Origin: an uncultured Roseobacter sp.
Lineage (GTDB): Bacteria; Pseudomonadota; Alphaproteobacteria; Rhodobacterales; Rhodobacteraceae
Direction of reading: 5' to 3'
Length of the DNA stretch: 64,000 bases
Assembly (NCBI RefSeq): GCF_947493125.1
Contig: NZ_CANLQB010000003.1
Location: 248,001-312,000, forward strand
Position 1 is the first letter of the stretch. The number at the start of each line of letters is the position of its first letter. Below are positions 34,566 to 42,139 of this stretch, one piece after another. Position numbers and translations under genes: made by a program. The notes under the pieces were generated by a model that worked only from the letters and a program-made list of their open reading frames with translations, had not been told where the DNA came from and searched no databases.

Positions 34566-35101
34566 GCGACATCCCTCGCCGGTTGGTGGCGGTAGATCAG
34601 AAGCTCGCCAAGGTCGGGTGCGGTAAAGCTGCCGTCGCGCGTGGCCCCCAGGAGTTTGGCCAGCGCGTGGCTGCGGGTGTTGTCCTTGAGAACACAGCTG
34701 ATGACCGTGGACCAGCCGAGCACGGTGTAGGCGTAGGTGCGGGTGGCCAGCGCGGCCTCATAGGCGACCCCCTTGCCCTCGGCGTCGGCGAAGACCGACC
34801 ATGCGATTTCGGGTTCCGGCCAGGCCGGTGTGTTCATCAGCCCGACCACGCCGAGCGGGGTGTCGTCAGCGTCGGTGACCATCCAGCGGCCGTAGCCTTC
34901 GACCTGCCAGTGGCCGATGAGGCCGCAGAGGCTGTCGTAGGCCTGCTCGCGCGTGTAGGGCCCGCCCACGCCCACCGCACGGTCGGAGCTGCGAAAGGCG
35001 GCATAGGCCTCGAAATCCGAGGCTTTCGGCGCGCGCATCACGAAGCGCTCCGTCCGCAGGGTGGGAATGCGGATGAGGGTATGGTCCTCGACCTGCATCA
35101 T
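34562..35101 (-). CDS. GNAT acetyltransferase, array member 1
   Basis: This 179-residue protein has TLRTERFVMRAPKASDFEAY, GGPYTREQAYDSL, LIGHWQVEGYGRW, the acetyl-CoA loop AEGKGVAYEAA and VLGWSTVISCVLKDN. It is the first GNAT after ffh: its ATG overlaps the ffh stop codon (ATGA), so the acetyltransferase array is translationally coupled to the signal-recognition GTPase gene. Two Met codons start the frame; the first matches the overlap. Confidence 0.87.
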   Translation of the reverse strand: MMQVEDHTLIRIPTLRTERFVMRAPKASDFEAYAAFRSSDRAVGVGGPYTREQAYDSLCGLIGHWQVEGYGRWMVTDADDTPLGVVGLMNTPAWPEPEIAWSVFADAEGKGVAYEAALATRTYAYTVLGWSTVISCVLKDNTRSHALAKLLGATRDGSFTAPDLGELLIYRHQPARDVA

Positions 35102-36612
35102 TTCTTCTTGCCGAACCCAGACAGGCCGGGGGGCAGGGGCATGCCGCCGCCACCGCCCAAACCACCGAGGCCGCCGGGCAGCTTGCCGCCCATGGCCTTT
35201 GCCGCGGCTTCGAGCTGTTTGGGGTCCATCTGGCTGGGGTCCATGCCCGCGGGCATGCCGCCTTTGCCGAACATGCCCTTCATGGCCTGTTTCAGCATAC
35301 CGCCTTTGCCCATTTTGCCCATCTTTTTCATCATGTCGCCCATCTGGCGCTGCATCTTCAGCAGCTTGTTGAGCTCGGAGACCTCGAGGCCGGCGCCCTT
35401 GGCGATGCGTTTCTTGCGGGAGGCCTGCAGGATCTGCGGATTGGCGCGTTCCTTCTTGGTCATCGACTGGATGAGCGCGATCTGGCGCTTGAGGATGCTG
35501 TCATCAAAGCCCGCGGCCTCGACCTGTTTGGCCATCTTGCCCATGCCGGGCATCATGCCCATCATGCCTTCCATCCCGCCCATCTTGAGCATCTGTTCGA
35601 GCTGCATCTTGAGGTCGTTCATGTTGAACTGACCCTTGGTCATGCGCTTCATCATGCGCTCGGTCTGTTCGATTTCGAGCGTTTCCTGCGCCTTCTCGAC
35701 CAGCGCCACGATGTCGCCCATGCCCAGGATGCGGCCCGCGATGCGCTCGGGCTCGAAGGTCTCGATGGCGTCCATTTTCTCGCCCAGGCCCACGAATTTG
35801 ATCGGCTTGCCGGTGACGGCGCGCATCGACAGCGCCGCGCCGCCGCGCCCGTCACCGTCCATCCGGGTCAGCACGACGCCGGAGACGCCGATCTTGTCGT
35901 CAAATTCGGTGGCGACGTTCACCGCGTCCTGACCGGTGAGGCCATCGACCACGAGCAGGGTTTCGCGCGGGTTGGCCACGTCGCGCACGGCGGCGGCCTG
36001 GGCGATCAGCTCCTGATCGATGTGCAGCCGACCCGCGGTGTCGAGCATATAGACGTCGTAACCGCCGAGGCCCGCTTGCGTCTTGGCGCGCCTGGCGATG
36101 GCGACGGGGTCTTCGCCCTTGACGATGGGCAGGGTGTCGACGCCGATCTGTTGGCCGAGAATGGCGAGCTGCTCCATCGCGGCGGGGCGGTTCACGTCGA
36201 GCGAGGCCATCAGCACGCGCTTGCCCTCACGGTCGGTCAGGCGTTTGGCGAGCTTGGCGGTGGTGGTGGTCTTACCGGAGCCCTGCAGGCCGACCATGAG
36301 GATCGGGGCGGGCGGGTTGTCGATCTTCAGCGCACCGGGTTCGCCTTCGCCTTTCAGCACGTCGATCAGCGCATCGTGCACGATCTTGACGACCTGCTGG
36401 CCCGGCGTGATCGATTTGGTGACCGCTTGCCCGGTGGCTTTCTCCTGAACGGCTTTGACGAAGTCGCGGGCGACGGGCAGGGAGACGTCGGCCTCCAGCA
36501 GCGCCACGCGCACCTCGCGCAGGGCGGTGGTGACATCGTCTTCGGACAGCGCGCCCTGTTTCGTGAGCCGGTCAAAGACGCCGCCGAGGCGTTCGGACAG
36601 ATTTTCAAACAT
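35098..36612 (-). CDS. ffh: Signal recognition particle GTPase Ffh
   Basis: Ffh (SRP54) binds signal sequences and 4.5S RNA for co-translational membrane targeting. The ATG at 36612 gives 504 residues: an N domain (MFENLSERLGGVFDRL), a G domain with GLQGSGKTTTTAKLA, DTAGRLHID and TRMDGDGRGGAAL, and a methionine-rich M domain (about residues 330-460). The tail is Gly/Pro-rich and ends GFGKKK. Upstream in-frame sequence lacks family similarity. No 4.5S RNA gene is recognised nearby. Confidence 0.97.
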   Translation of the reverse strand: MFENLSERLGGVFDRLTKQGALSEDDVTTALREVRVALLEADVSLPVARDFVKAVQEKATGQAVTKSITPGQQVVKIVHDALIDVLKGEGEPGALKIDNPPAPILMVGLQGSGKTTTTAKLAKRLTDREGKRVLMASLDVNRPAAMEQLAILGQQIGVDTLPIVKGEDPVAIARRAKTQAGLGGYDVYMLDTAGRLHIDQELIAQAAAVRDVANPRETLLVVDGLTGQDAVNVATEFDDKIGVSGVVLTRMDGDGRGGAALSMRAVTGKPIKFVGLGEKMDAIETFEPERIAGRILGMGDIVALVEKAQETLEIEQTERMMKRMTKGQFNMNDLKMQLEQMLKMGGMEGMMGMMPGMGKMAKQVEAAGFDDSILKRQIALIQSMTKKERANPQILQASRKKRIAKGAGLEVSELNKLLKMQRQMGDMMKKMGKMGKGGMLKQAMKGMFGKGGMPAGMDPSQMDPKQLEAAAKAMGGKLPGGLGGLGGGGGMPLPPGLSGFGKKK

Positions 36613-36699
36613 GGGCCATGGCCCCCTTCGATGTCGGTTGCGGGATGCTTCTGATGTAAGCAACCCACGGTCATTGCACAAACGTCCCGGCCGGACCGA

Positions 36700-36723
36700 A
36701 ACGAAAAGCGCCCCCGTGGGCGC
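36700..36723 (-). terminator. Rho-independent terminator of the 36796 gene
   Basis: On the minus strand GCGCCC-ACGG-GGGCGC is followed by TTTTCGTTTCGG. It lies 73 bp downstream of the hypothetical membrane protein gene and upstream of ffh. Confidence 0.8.
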
Positions 36724-36743
36724 GACGCGCTGACGGAGGGCGA

Positions 36744-36781
36744 TCCCGAACGGCTCGGGACCGGAAGGCTGATGCTTCCGG
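36744..36781. other. Two back-to-back hairpins before the terminator
   Basis: TCCCGA-acggc-TCGGGA (36744-36760) abuts CCGGAAG-gctgatg-CTTCCGG (36761-36781). Together with the terminator they make three hairpins in about 75 nt of the 3' untranslated region of the 36796 gene. This may be a structured 3'-UTR or a small RNA. Confidence 0.45.
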
Positions 36782-36795
36782 ATGTTGGGTGGCGT

Positions 36796-37287
36796 TTAGG
36801 CGGTGATGGACCGCGAGTCAAGCCAGGCGTTGATGCGCTGGACTACCTTTTCGGCATGCGGCCCGCTGCGGTAGCTGCGGGTGAGCCCGTGGCGGTTTTC
36901 CAGCCGCTCGGTCCCCAGCACCAGGGCGACGCGGTGGCTGTCGGCGGTGTCGTGATTGCCCTTGCGGGTCTGAAGCATGGCGCGGGTCACCTCGCCCAGC
37001 GCGTGGGTGGTGACGCGCTCGCCCGAAAACCGGCGCGCGCGCCAGGTGACGGTGCCCACGGACCGGTCGAAAGTGACCTGGACCCGCTCGATGGCGAACC
37101 AGAAGGCGGGGCCCATGAGTGCTGCGGTGAGGAAGAGGACGAAATGCCCTCTGGCGGCGTAGCCGTCGGCATAGTTGCTCAGGGCCGCGAAGACCAGGAT
37201 CAGGGTCAGCGCGGTCAGGGACAGGCCGAGCAGGATGGGGCGGTGCTCCAGCACCAGGAGGTCGGGGGTGTCGATCAGAATCTTCAT
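36796..37287 (-). CDS. Two-helix membrane protein, unknown function
   Basis: The ATG at 37287 gives 163 residues. Two adjacent transmembrane helices (about residues 17-36 and 46-66) are followed by a cytoplasmic domain (TFDRSVGTVTWRARRFSGER) with alternating strands that resembles PH-like domains of small membrane proteins. The C-terminal helix reads VVQRINAWLDSR. The frame is open upstream but without family-like sequence. It is monocistronic and ends at a clear terminator. Confidence 0.7.
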   Translation of the reverse strand: MKILIDTPDLLVLEHRPILLGLSLTALTLILVFAALSNYADGYAARGHFVLFLTAALMGPAFWFAIERVQVTFDRSVGTVTWRARRFSGERVTTHALGEVTRAMLQTRKGNHDTADSHRVALVLGTERLENRHGLTRSYRSGPHAEKVVQRINAWLDSRSITA

Positions 37288-37376
37288 GCGGCAAGTGTGC
37301 CGCAAAAGAATGGTGGTATTGCGGCAGCTTCCGAGCAGGAGGGTGGCGGCGGCCCCGGATGGCCCGCGGCGCGTCT

Positions 37377-37398
37377 GAGTATTTGGGGAAGGGTGAAG
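37377..37398 (-). repeat. Short dispersed motif, copy 2
   Basis: The plus-strand sequence GAGTATTTGGGGAAGGGTGA (then AG) matches the motif at 32605 with 4 differences in 22 positions. It lies 90 bp upstream of the 36796 gene, in the same orientation as copy 1. Confidence 0.35.
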
Positions 37399-37498
37399 AC
37401 AGGTGCATGACGACGGCACGGGCTTGTGTTGATCCGGCGCAAGGCGGAGTGCCGCGAACCCCATCAAGGTCAACCTTACGACCTGTAGGGATAGGGAT

Positions 37499-37678
37499 AT
37501 GAGCCTTGTGAAACTGGCCTCGGTCGCAGTGTCTTTGGCCGCGACGTCATCATTCGCGGCTTTGGCGGACCTACCGCGGCCGGACAACACCGAGATGTCG
37601 CATGGGGGTGGGTGCCACAAAAGCTCGCCCCCGGGACAATGCTGCCATGACGGGTTACAACCCTATCATTGTCATTGA
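37499..37678 (+). CDS. 59-residue exported Cys/His-rich peptide
   Basis: The ATG at 37499 follows AGGGATAGGGAT and encodes a signal peptide (residues 1-23, VKLASVAVSLAATSSFAALA) and a mature part of about 36 residues. The mature end is dense in metal ligands: GGGCHKSS, GQCCHDG and PYHCH, four Cys and four His in 21 residues. This recalls the C-terminal YHCH-type metal-binding motif of small exported proteins. It lies alone between a membrane protein gene and azoR, followed by a strong hairpin. Binding of Zn, Cu or Ni is inferred. Confidence 0.6.
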   Translation: MSLVKLASVAVSLAATSSFAALADLPRPDNTEMSHGGGCHKSSPPGQCCHDGLQPYHCH

Positions 37679-37685
37679 GCCCGGC

Positions 37686-37716
37686 GATCGGAGGCGGCTT
37701 TTCTCCGCCCCCGATC
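37686..37716. terminator. Bidirectional hairpin between convergent genes
   Basis: A 12-bp stem (GATCGGAGGCGG/CCGCCCCCGATC, one mismatch) with a 7-nt loop lies between the stop codons of the small exported peptide gene (37678) and azoR (37727). No strong U-run follows on either strand. Confidence 0.55.
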
Positions 37717-37726
37717 ATCGTGACGG

Positions 37727-38305
37727 TCAGGCGGCGAGCGCCGCGATCTGGGCGGTGGCCTCGGCCATGGCTTTCTCGGCATCCGCCATCAGCCGGTCGG
37801 CGGCGACGATCTCGACGTCGGTGATGCCGATGAAGCCCATGATGTGGCGCATGTAGCCGCTCGCGAAGTCGATCTCGGAGCCCACGGGCGTGCCGCCGGT
37901 GGCCAGGGCGATCACCGCGCGTTTGCCCTGAAGAAGGCCTTCGGGGCCCTGTTCGGTGTATTTGAAGGTGAGGCCCGCGCGGGCGATCTGGTCGACCCAG
38001 GCCTTGAGGGCCGCAGGGATGCCGAAATTATAGACCGGCACGCCAATCACCAGCACATCGGCGGATTTGATCTCCTCCACCAGCGTGTCGGAGAGCGCCA
38101 GCGCGTTTTTCTGTGCCTCGGTGCGTTGATCGGCGGGGGTGAAATTGGCGGTCACCCAGCTCTCGTCGATCTGTGGAATTGCGGCGGTCAGGTCGCGGCG
38201 GATCACGTCGCCGCCGAGCTTTTCGACGATGGAGGCGGTGAGTTGACGCGACGTGGAGCCTGCGGTCCGCGCGGAGGCGTCGATGTGCAAAATGGTCTGT
38301 GTCAT
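37727..38305 (-). CDS. azoR: FMN-dependent NADH-azoreductase
   Basis: AzoR is a flavodoxin-fold FMN enzyme that reduces quinones and azo compounds with NADH. The ATG at 38305 gives 192 residues with ILHIDASARTAGSTSRQLT (the phosphate-binding loop for FMN), GVPVYNFGIPAALKAWVD and IALATGGTPVGSEIDF. It is divergent from a LysR-type regulator, and an inverted repeat lies between them, so regulation by that protein in response to quinones or electrophiles is likely. Confidence 0.92.
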   Translation of the reverse strand: MTQTILHIDASARTAGSTSRQLTASIVEKLGGDVIRRDLTAAIPQIDESWVTANFTPADQRTEAQKNALALSDTLVEEIKSADVLVIGVPVYNFGIPAALKAWVDQIARAGLTFKYTEQGPEGLLQGKRAVIALATGGTPVGSEIDFASGYMRHIMGFIGITDVEIVAADRLMADAEKAMAEATAQIAALAA

Positions 38306-38359
38306 GGGGCGTGTCCTTGGTTGAGGATCGGGGATGTCGTGGTGCCTTCCAAGATGCCT

Positions 38360-38379
38360 ATTGCAATTTCGAACGCAAT
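38360..38379. promoter_or_regulatory. Inverted repeat between azoR and lysR, candidate LysR operator
   Basis: ATTGC-N10-GCAAT (sequence ATTGCAATTTCGAACGCAAT) is a perfect 5-bp dyad containing a T-N11-A pattern, typical of LysR-type binding sites. It lies 54 bp upstream of azoR and 56 bp upstream of lysR, central to the divergent promoter. Confidence 0.6.
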
Positions 38380-38435
38380 TCTTGATCTTCCACATCAGAT
38401 GTGCGGTTGCGCACAGCTTCGGTGAGTGGACTGCC

Positions 38436-39314
38436 ATGGAAAACTGGGACGAGATCAAGACGGCCTATCAGGTGGCGCGCATGGGCACGGTCAGTGGGGC
38501 GGCGGAGGTGCTGGGGGTGCACCATGCCACGGTGATCCGCCATATCGATGCGCTGGAGGGGCGGCTGGGCGTGAAGCTCTTTCAGAGGCACGCGCGGGGC
38601 TATACCGCCACGGAGGCGGGACAGGATCTGCTGCGCGTGGCGCAGGCGACGGATGATCAGTTCAGCCAGTTGGCGGGCCGCATCAAGGGGTTGGGCGATG
38701 AGGTCTCGGGCGATCTGGTGATCACCTCGCTGATCAGCCTCGCGCCGCGCATGGTGCCGCTGCTGGCGCGGTTTCAGGAGCTTTATCCGGATGTGGTGGT
38801 GCGGTATCTCACGGGCGAGCGGCTGTTTCGGCTGGAGTACGGCGAGGCGCATGTGGCGATCCGCGCGGGCAGCGCGCCGGACCAGCCGGACAATGTGGTG
38901 CAGACCTTTCACCATCAGCAGATGGGGCTCTATGCGACCCGTGGCTATCTGACGGCGCATGGGACACCGGCGTCGGTGGCGGATCTCGCGCAGCACCGCT
39001 TCGTGGGGCACGACAGCGATCAGAGCCGGGCGCCGTTCAATCGCTGGCTGCGCGCGCATGTGCCTGCCGAGGCGATCATCTTCCGCTCCACCGACACCCG
39101 CGCGCTGGATGTGGCGGTGAAGACAGGCGCGGGCATCGGCTTCATGGCGGTGCTGGATGCGCGGGACGATCCGGAGCTTGTGGAGGTCATCCCGCGGCAG
39201 GAGGATTGGTCGGCGCCGCTGTGGCTGGTCACCCATGTGGATCTGCACCGGACGACGAAGGTGCAGGCCTTTCTGAGTTTCCTCAAGGAGCAGTCGAAAG
39301 ACTGGGGCGCATGA
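38436..39314 (+). CDS. LysR-type transcriptional regulator, azoR-linked
   Basis: This 292-residue regulator has an N-terminal winged HTH (VSGAAEVLGVHHATVIRHID, residues about 18-40) and a substrate-binding effector domain with the usual hinge near residue 88. The N-terminus MENWDEIKTAYQVARMG fits the single-gene azoreductase-linked subgroup. It is divergent from azoR, and its stop overlaps the EamA gene start (ATGA), so the permease is probably co-expressed. Confidence 0.92.
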   Translation: MENWDEIKTAYQVARMGTVSGAAEVLGVHHATVIRHIDALEGRLGVKLFQRHARGYTATEAGQDLLRVAQATDDQFSQLAGRIKGLGDEVSGDLVITSLISLAPRMVPLLARFQELYPDVVVRYLTGERLFRLEYGEAHVAIRAGSAPDQPDNVVQTFHHQQMGLYATRGYLTAHGTPASVADLAQHRFVGHDSDQSRAPFNRWLRAHVPAEAIIFRSTDTRALDVAVKTGAGIGFMAVLDARDDPELVEVIPRQEDWSAPLWLVTHVDLHRTTKVQAFLSFLKEQSKDWGA

Positions 39315-40228
39315 GCCCTGGCGCGCAGGGGCATCTGGCGATGCTGACCTTCTCGGCGCTGGTGGCGGGGTCGTTCTCGCTGGGCGCGCAGGCGGCGAAT
39401 GCGATTGATCCGGCGGTGCTGAATGCCGCGCGCTTTGTCATTGCCGCGGCGGTGATCGGGGCGGCGGCGCTGGCCACAACCGGGGTGCCGCGCACAGCCT
39501 TCCGGGCGCCGTGGCGCTATGCGCTGTTGGGCGGGACCTTCGCGATCTACTTCGTGCTGATGTTCGAGGGGCTGAAGACCGCACCGCCGGTGAGTGCGGC
39601 GGCGGTCTTCACGCTGACACCGGTGATGGCGGCGGGGTTCGGCTGGCTGCTTTTGCGCCAGATCACCACGGCGCGCATGGCGCTCGCCTTGAGCATTGGC
39701 GCCGTGGGTGCGCTCTGGGTGATTTTTCGGGCAGATTTCGCGGCGCTGCGGGCGTTCGAGGTGGGGCGGGGGGAGGCGATCTATTTTCTGGGGTGCGTGG
39801 CGCATGCAGCCTATACGCCGATGGTGCGCAAGCTGAACCGGGGGGAGCCGGCGGTCGTGTTCACCTTCGGGATGCTGGTGGCGGGGGCGGTGCTGCTGAC
39901 CGTGGTCGCGTGGCGTGACATTCTGGCGACGGATTGGAGGGGGCTGCCGGGGATCGTCTGGGTCACGCTGATCTATGTGGCGCTCTTTGCCTCCGCCGCG
40001 ACCTTCGTGCTGCTGCAATTCGCCACGCTGCGCCTGCCGAGCGCCAAGGTCATGGCCTATACCTACCTCACGCCCAGCTGGGTGATCCTGTGGGAGATCG
40101 CCTTTGGCAACGGGGTGCCACACGCGCTGGTGCTGGGGGGCGTGGCGCTGACCATGGTGGCGCTGGCGCTGCTGCTTCGCGATGAAACGACAAGCCAAGG
40201 GGAACCAAAGACGCAGCTCTCACGTTGA
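39311..40228 (+). CDS. EamA/DMT-family permease
   Basis: This inner-membrane protein of 305 residues has ten predicted helices arranged as two EamA repeats. PVMAAGFGWLLLRQITTARM closes the first repeat, and TYLTPSWVILWEIAFG is in the second. The start at 39311 overlaps the lysR stop codon. DMT permeases export amino acids, metabolites or drugs; coupling to the azoR regulator hints at export of a toxic compound, but the substrate is unknown. Confidence 0.9.
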   Translation: MSPGAQGHLAMLTFSALVAGSFSLGAQAANAIDPAVLNAARFVIAAAVIGAAALATTGVPRTAFRAPWRYALLGGTFAIYFVLMFEGLKTAPPVSAAAVFTLTPVMAAGFGWLLLRQITTARMALALSIGAVGALWVIFRADFAALRAFEVGRGEAIYFLGCVAHAAYTPMVRKLNRGEPAVVFTFGMLVAGAVLLTVVAWRDILATDWRGLPGIVWVTLIYVALFASAATFVLLQFATLRLPSAKVMAYTYLTPSWVILWEIAFGNGVPHALVLGGVALTMVALALLLRDETTSQGEPKTQLSR

Positions 40229-40259
40229 GCTTTCAACGAAACGAGAAAGGACCCTGAAC

Positions 40260-40328
40260 ATGCGTAGCATTATTTACATTATTGGCCTTGTTGTTGTGGT
40301 GATGGCGGTAATCAATCTCGCCACCTGA
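40260..40328 (+). CDS. 22-residue transmembrane peptide
   Basis: The ATG at 40260, with AAAGGA 7 bp upstream, encodes MRSIIYIIGLVVVVMAVINL plus AT. The whole peptide is a single hydrophobic helix with an N-terminal Arg. It lies 31 bp after the EamA permease gene and 13 bp before the converging ArsR gene. Good ribosome-binding site, codon use and membrane-helix composition support it. Tiny membrane peptides of this kind are easily missed in annotation; function is unknown. Confidence 0.5.
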   Translation: MRSIIYIIGLVVVVMAVINLAT

Positions 40329-40341
40329 CACTGTCGAGCGC

Positions 40342-40674
40342 TCAGGCGCTCTGATCCGGGAGTTCGGCCGCGAGGAACCGCTCGAACGCCTCGAGGTTCA
40401 CCGGCTCGAACTGCCCGAATCCCTGCATCCAGACCGAGGCGGCGCGCAGCGCGTCCGGCTCGAGCTTGCACCACTTCACGCGGCCCCGCTTTTCCTGTGA
40501 GATCAGCCCGGCCGCGGTGAGCACCCCGAGGTGTTTGGAAATCGCGGCCAGCGACATCTCGAAAGGTTCGGCCACATCGGTGACGGCCATATCGTCTTCC
40601 AAAAGCATTGTCAGAATTGCCCGGCGCGTCGGGTCCGCAAGTGCTGCAAAGGCCTGATCAAGATCGCGGGTCAT
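40342..40674 (-). CDS. ArsR-family transcriptional regulator
   Basis: This 110-residue winged-helix protein begins with the typical FAALADPTRRAILTMLLEDD, then the recognition helix in SLAAISKHLGVLTAAGLI and the wing EKRGRVKWCKLEP. It belongs to the ArsR branch that often sits with START/AHSA1-domain proteins. No metal-site CxC motif is seen in the recognition helix, so the signal may not be a metal. It is monocistronic, 39 bp from the DUF1127 gene on the same strand. Confidence 0.9.
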   Translation of the reverse strand: MTRDLDQAFAALADPTRRAILTMLLEDDMAVTDVAEPFEMSLAAISKHLGVLTAAGLISQEKRGRVKWCKLEPDALRAASVWMQGFGQFEPVNLEAFERFLAAELPDQSA

Positions 40675-40713
40675 GCCCCGTCATAGCGCTGGCACTGGAC
40701 CAGGGAAAGCCTG

Positions 40714-40935
40714 TCAGCCGCGCGGGTGGTGGGTGGTTTGAGACGGAAGTTCCATCCGATGCCGCTCCAGCTCTGCGGGGGACAGCCCGATATCGCGGGC
40801 GAGATGATCGTCGATTTGACCGAGCTTCAGCCCCTTCGTGGGCCGCCGAAACCAGCCCTTCATCTGTTTCAAAGCACTTTTTTGTGACCAAAATGCAAGA
40901 AAAGAGCGAGCGCGCAAACGCGTTAGACTGGCCAT
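40714..40935 (-). CDS. DUF1127 (YjiS-like) small protein
   Basis: This 73-residue protein is rich in Arg and Lys in its N-terminal half. It carries the DUF1127 consensus IDDHLARDIGLSPAELERH in its C-terminal half. Small DUF1127 proteins in alphaproteobacteria are RNA-binding or linked to phosphate and RNA turnover. It is divergent from the LysR gene at 41039, and palindromes lie between the two starts. Confidence 0.8.
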   Translation of the reverse strand: MASLTRLRARSFLAFWSQKSALKQMKGWFRRPTKGLKLGQIDDHLARDIGLSPAELERHRMELPSQTTHHPRG

Positions 40936-40984
40936 GTAGAGCCTCCATTCGAGGATTTGAGCCTAGTCTGCTGTAAGAATGCGC

Positions 40985-41031
40985 TGATTTCAAAATCAAT
41001 TGCTTGACTGGATCTGTGCAAAAAAGGCACA
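40985..41031. promoter_or_regulatory. Two palindromes in the DUF1127/lysR divergent promoter
   Basis: TGATTT-CA-AAATCA (40985-40998) and TGTGC-N7-GCACA (41015-41031) are both perfect dyads. The second ends 7 bp before the lysR ATG, consistent with autorepression. A TTGACT hexamer lies between them (41004-41009). Confidence 0.5.
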
Positions 41032-41038
41032 AATTGGC

Positions 41039-41932
41039 ATGTCCCGTCGGCTCCCCCCTTTGAATGCTCTGCGCGCCTTTGAGGCCGCCGGGCGCCACGA
41101 GAGCTTTTCCAGAGCCGCGGAGGAGCTGGGCGTCAGCCATTCCGCGATCAGCCGACACGTGCGGGGGCTCGAGGACCGTTTGAGCACGCGGCTGTTTCGC
41201 GATCTGGCGCGGGGAGTTCAGCTGACCGTCGATGGCGCGGCCTATCTGGAGCAGATCACCCCGGCCCTCGATTCGATTGCAGAGGCGACGGATCGGGTCA
41301 CCGAACAGCCCGCAGGTGTCGTGATGGTCAACAGCGAGCCGCTGTTTGCCACGAAATGGCTGATCCCGAGGCTGTCGGAGTTTCACGCGGCGCATCCGGA
41401 GATCGAGATCCGGCTGGAGGGCTCTCGCTGGCTCGCCGATGTGAGCCGCTATGAGGCGGATATCGCGATCCGGTTTCTCAAGGTGGCGGGCTCCGACCCG
41501 GATGCGGTTTTGCTCAGCAACGCGCCGCTCCATCCTTTTGCAATACCTGGCCTGGTCGATCTGCCGCTGGCGCGCCCGCGCGATCTGGCACGGCACACGC
41601 TGATGCGGGACCGCTCGACCGGGACCTGGGGCGTTTGGTTTGCCTGCGCGGGTGAGCACGACCCGGAGATCGTGCCGTCGATCGGCTGGCGGATGCGGTC
41701 CTATCTGGCCTACGAGGCGACTCTGGCCGGGCAGGGCGTCTTTCTGACCTCGAGCGAGGTCACCTGTCTCGATGTGGCAGCCGGGCGGCTGCAGCGTCTG
41801 TCGGACATCGGTTTCCGCGAGGGGGGCTACTATCTCCTACTCGGCGAAGGTGCGCGGCGGCGCAAGCCCGTCCGCCTGTTTCGGGATTGGCTGATGGACC
41901 GCACCGCACCACATCGGGACGAGCCGATCTGA
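41039..41932 (+). CDS. LysR-type transcriptional regulator (GcvA-like)
   Basis: This protein of 297 residues starts MSRRLPPLNALRAFEAAGRH, the typical N-terminus of GcvA-like regulators, followed by the HTH FSRAAEELGVSHSAISRHVR. The effector domain follows after residue 90. An upstream in-frame start exists but would lie within the palindromic operator. It is divergent from the DUF1127 gene, which may be its target, and is followed by the ATP synthase operon in the same direction. Confidence 0.9.
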   Translation: MSRRLPPLNALRAFEAAGRHESFSRAAEELGVSHSAISRHVRGLEDRLSTRLFRDLARGVQLTVDGAAYLEQITPALDSIAEATDRVTEQPAGVVMVNSEPLFATKWLIPRLSEFHAAHPEIEIRLEGSRWLADVSRYEADIAIRFLKVAGSDPDAVLLSNAPLHPFAIPGLVDLPLARPRDLARHTLMRDRSTGTWGVWFACAGEHDPEIVPSIGWRMRSYLAYEATLAGQGVFLTSSEVTCLDVAAGRLQRLSDIGFREGGYYLLLGEGARRRKPVRLFRDWLMDRTAPHRDEPI

Positions 41933-42139
41933 CGACGATCAACCATATGGTTGAATAAGACTTTACCGCCAATTGGCCGGAAACCGGGCTGCGGCAAAGC
42001 GCGCGCCGCCTTTTCATTGTTCCAAAAATATGAAATTTTACAGATACTTGTGCCAGTTCCAACACTCTGGGCAGTGCGCTTGACTCACCCCGCCCTGCGC
42101 AATAGCAACGGCGCAACCATCCGAAGGGAGTGTTTGCGC

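Noticed and set aside
36700-36781. Possible 4.5S SRP RNA next to ffh, because of hairpins and a GGAAG sequence
   Set aside because: The conserved SRP domain IV sequence (GGTC..GGAAGCAGC type asymmetric loop with a GGAA tetraloop) is not present; the hairpins are simple and end in a terminator.
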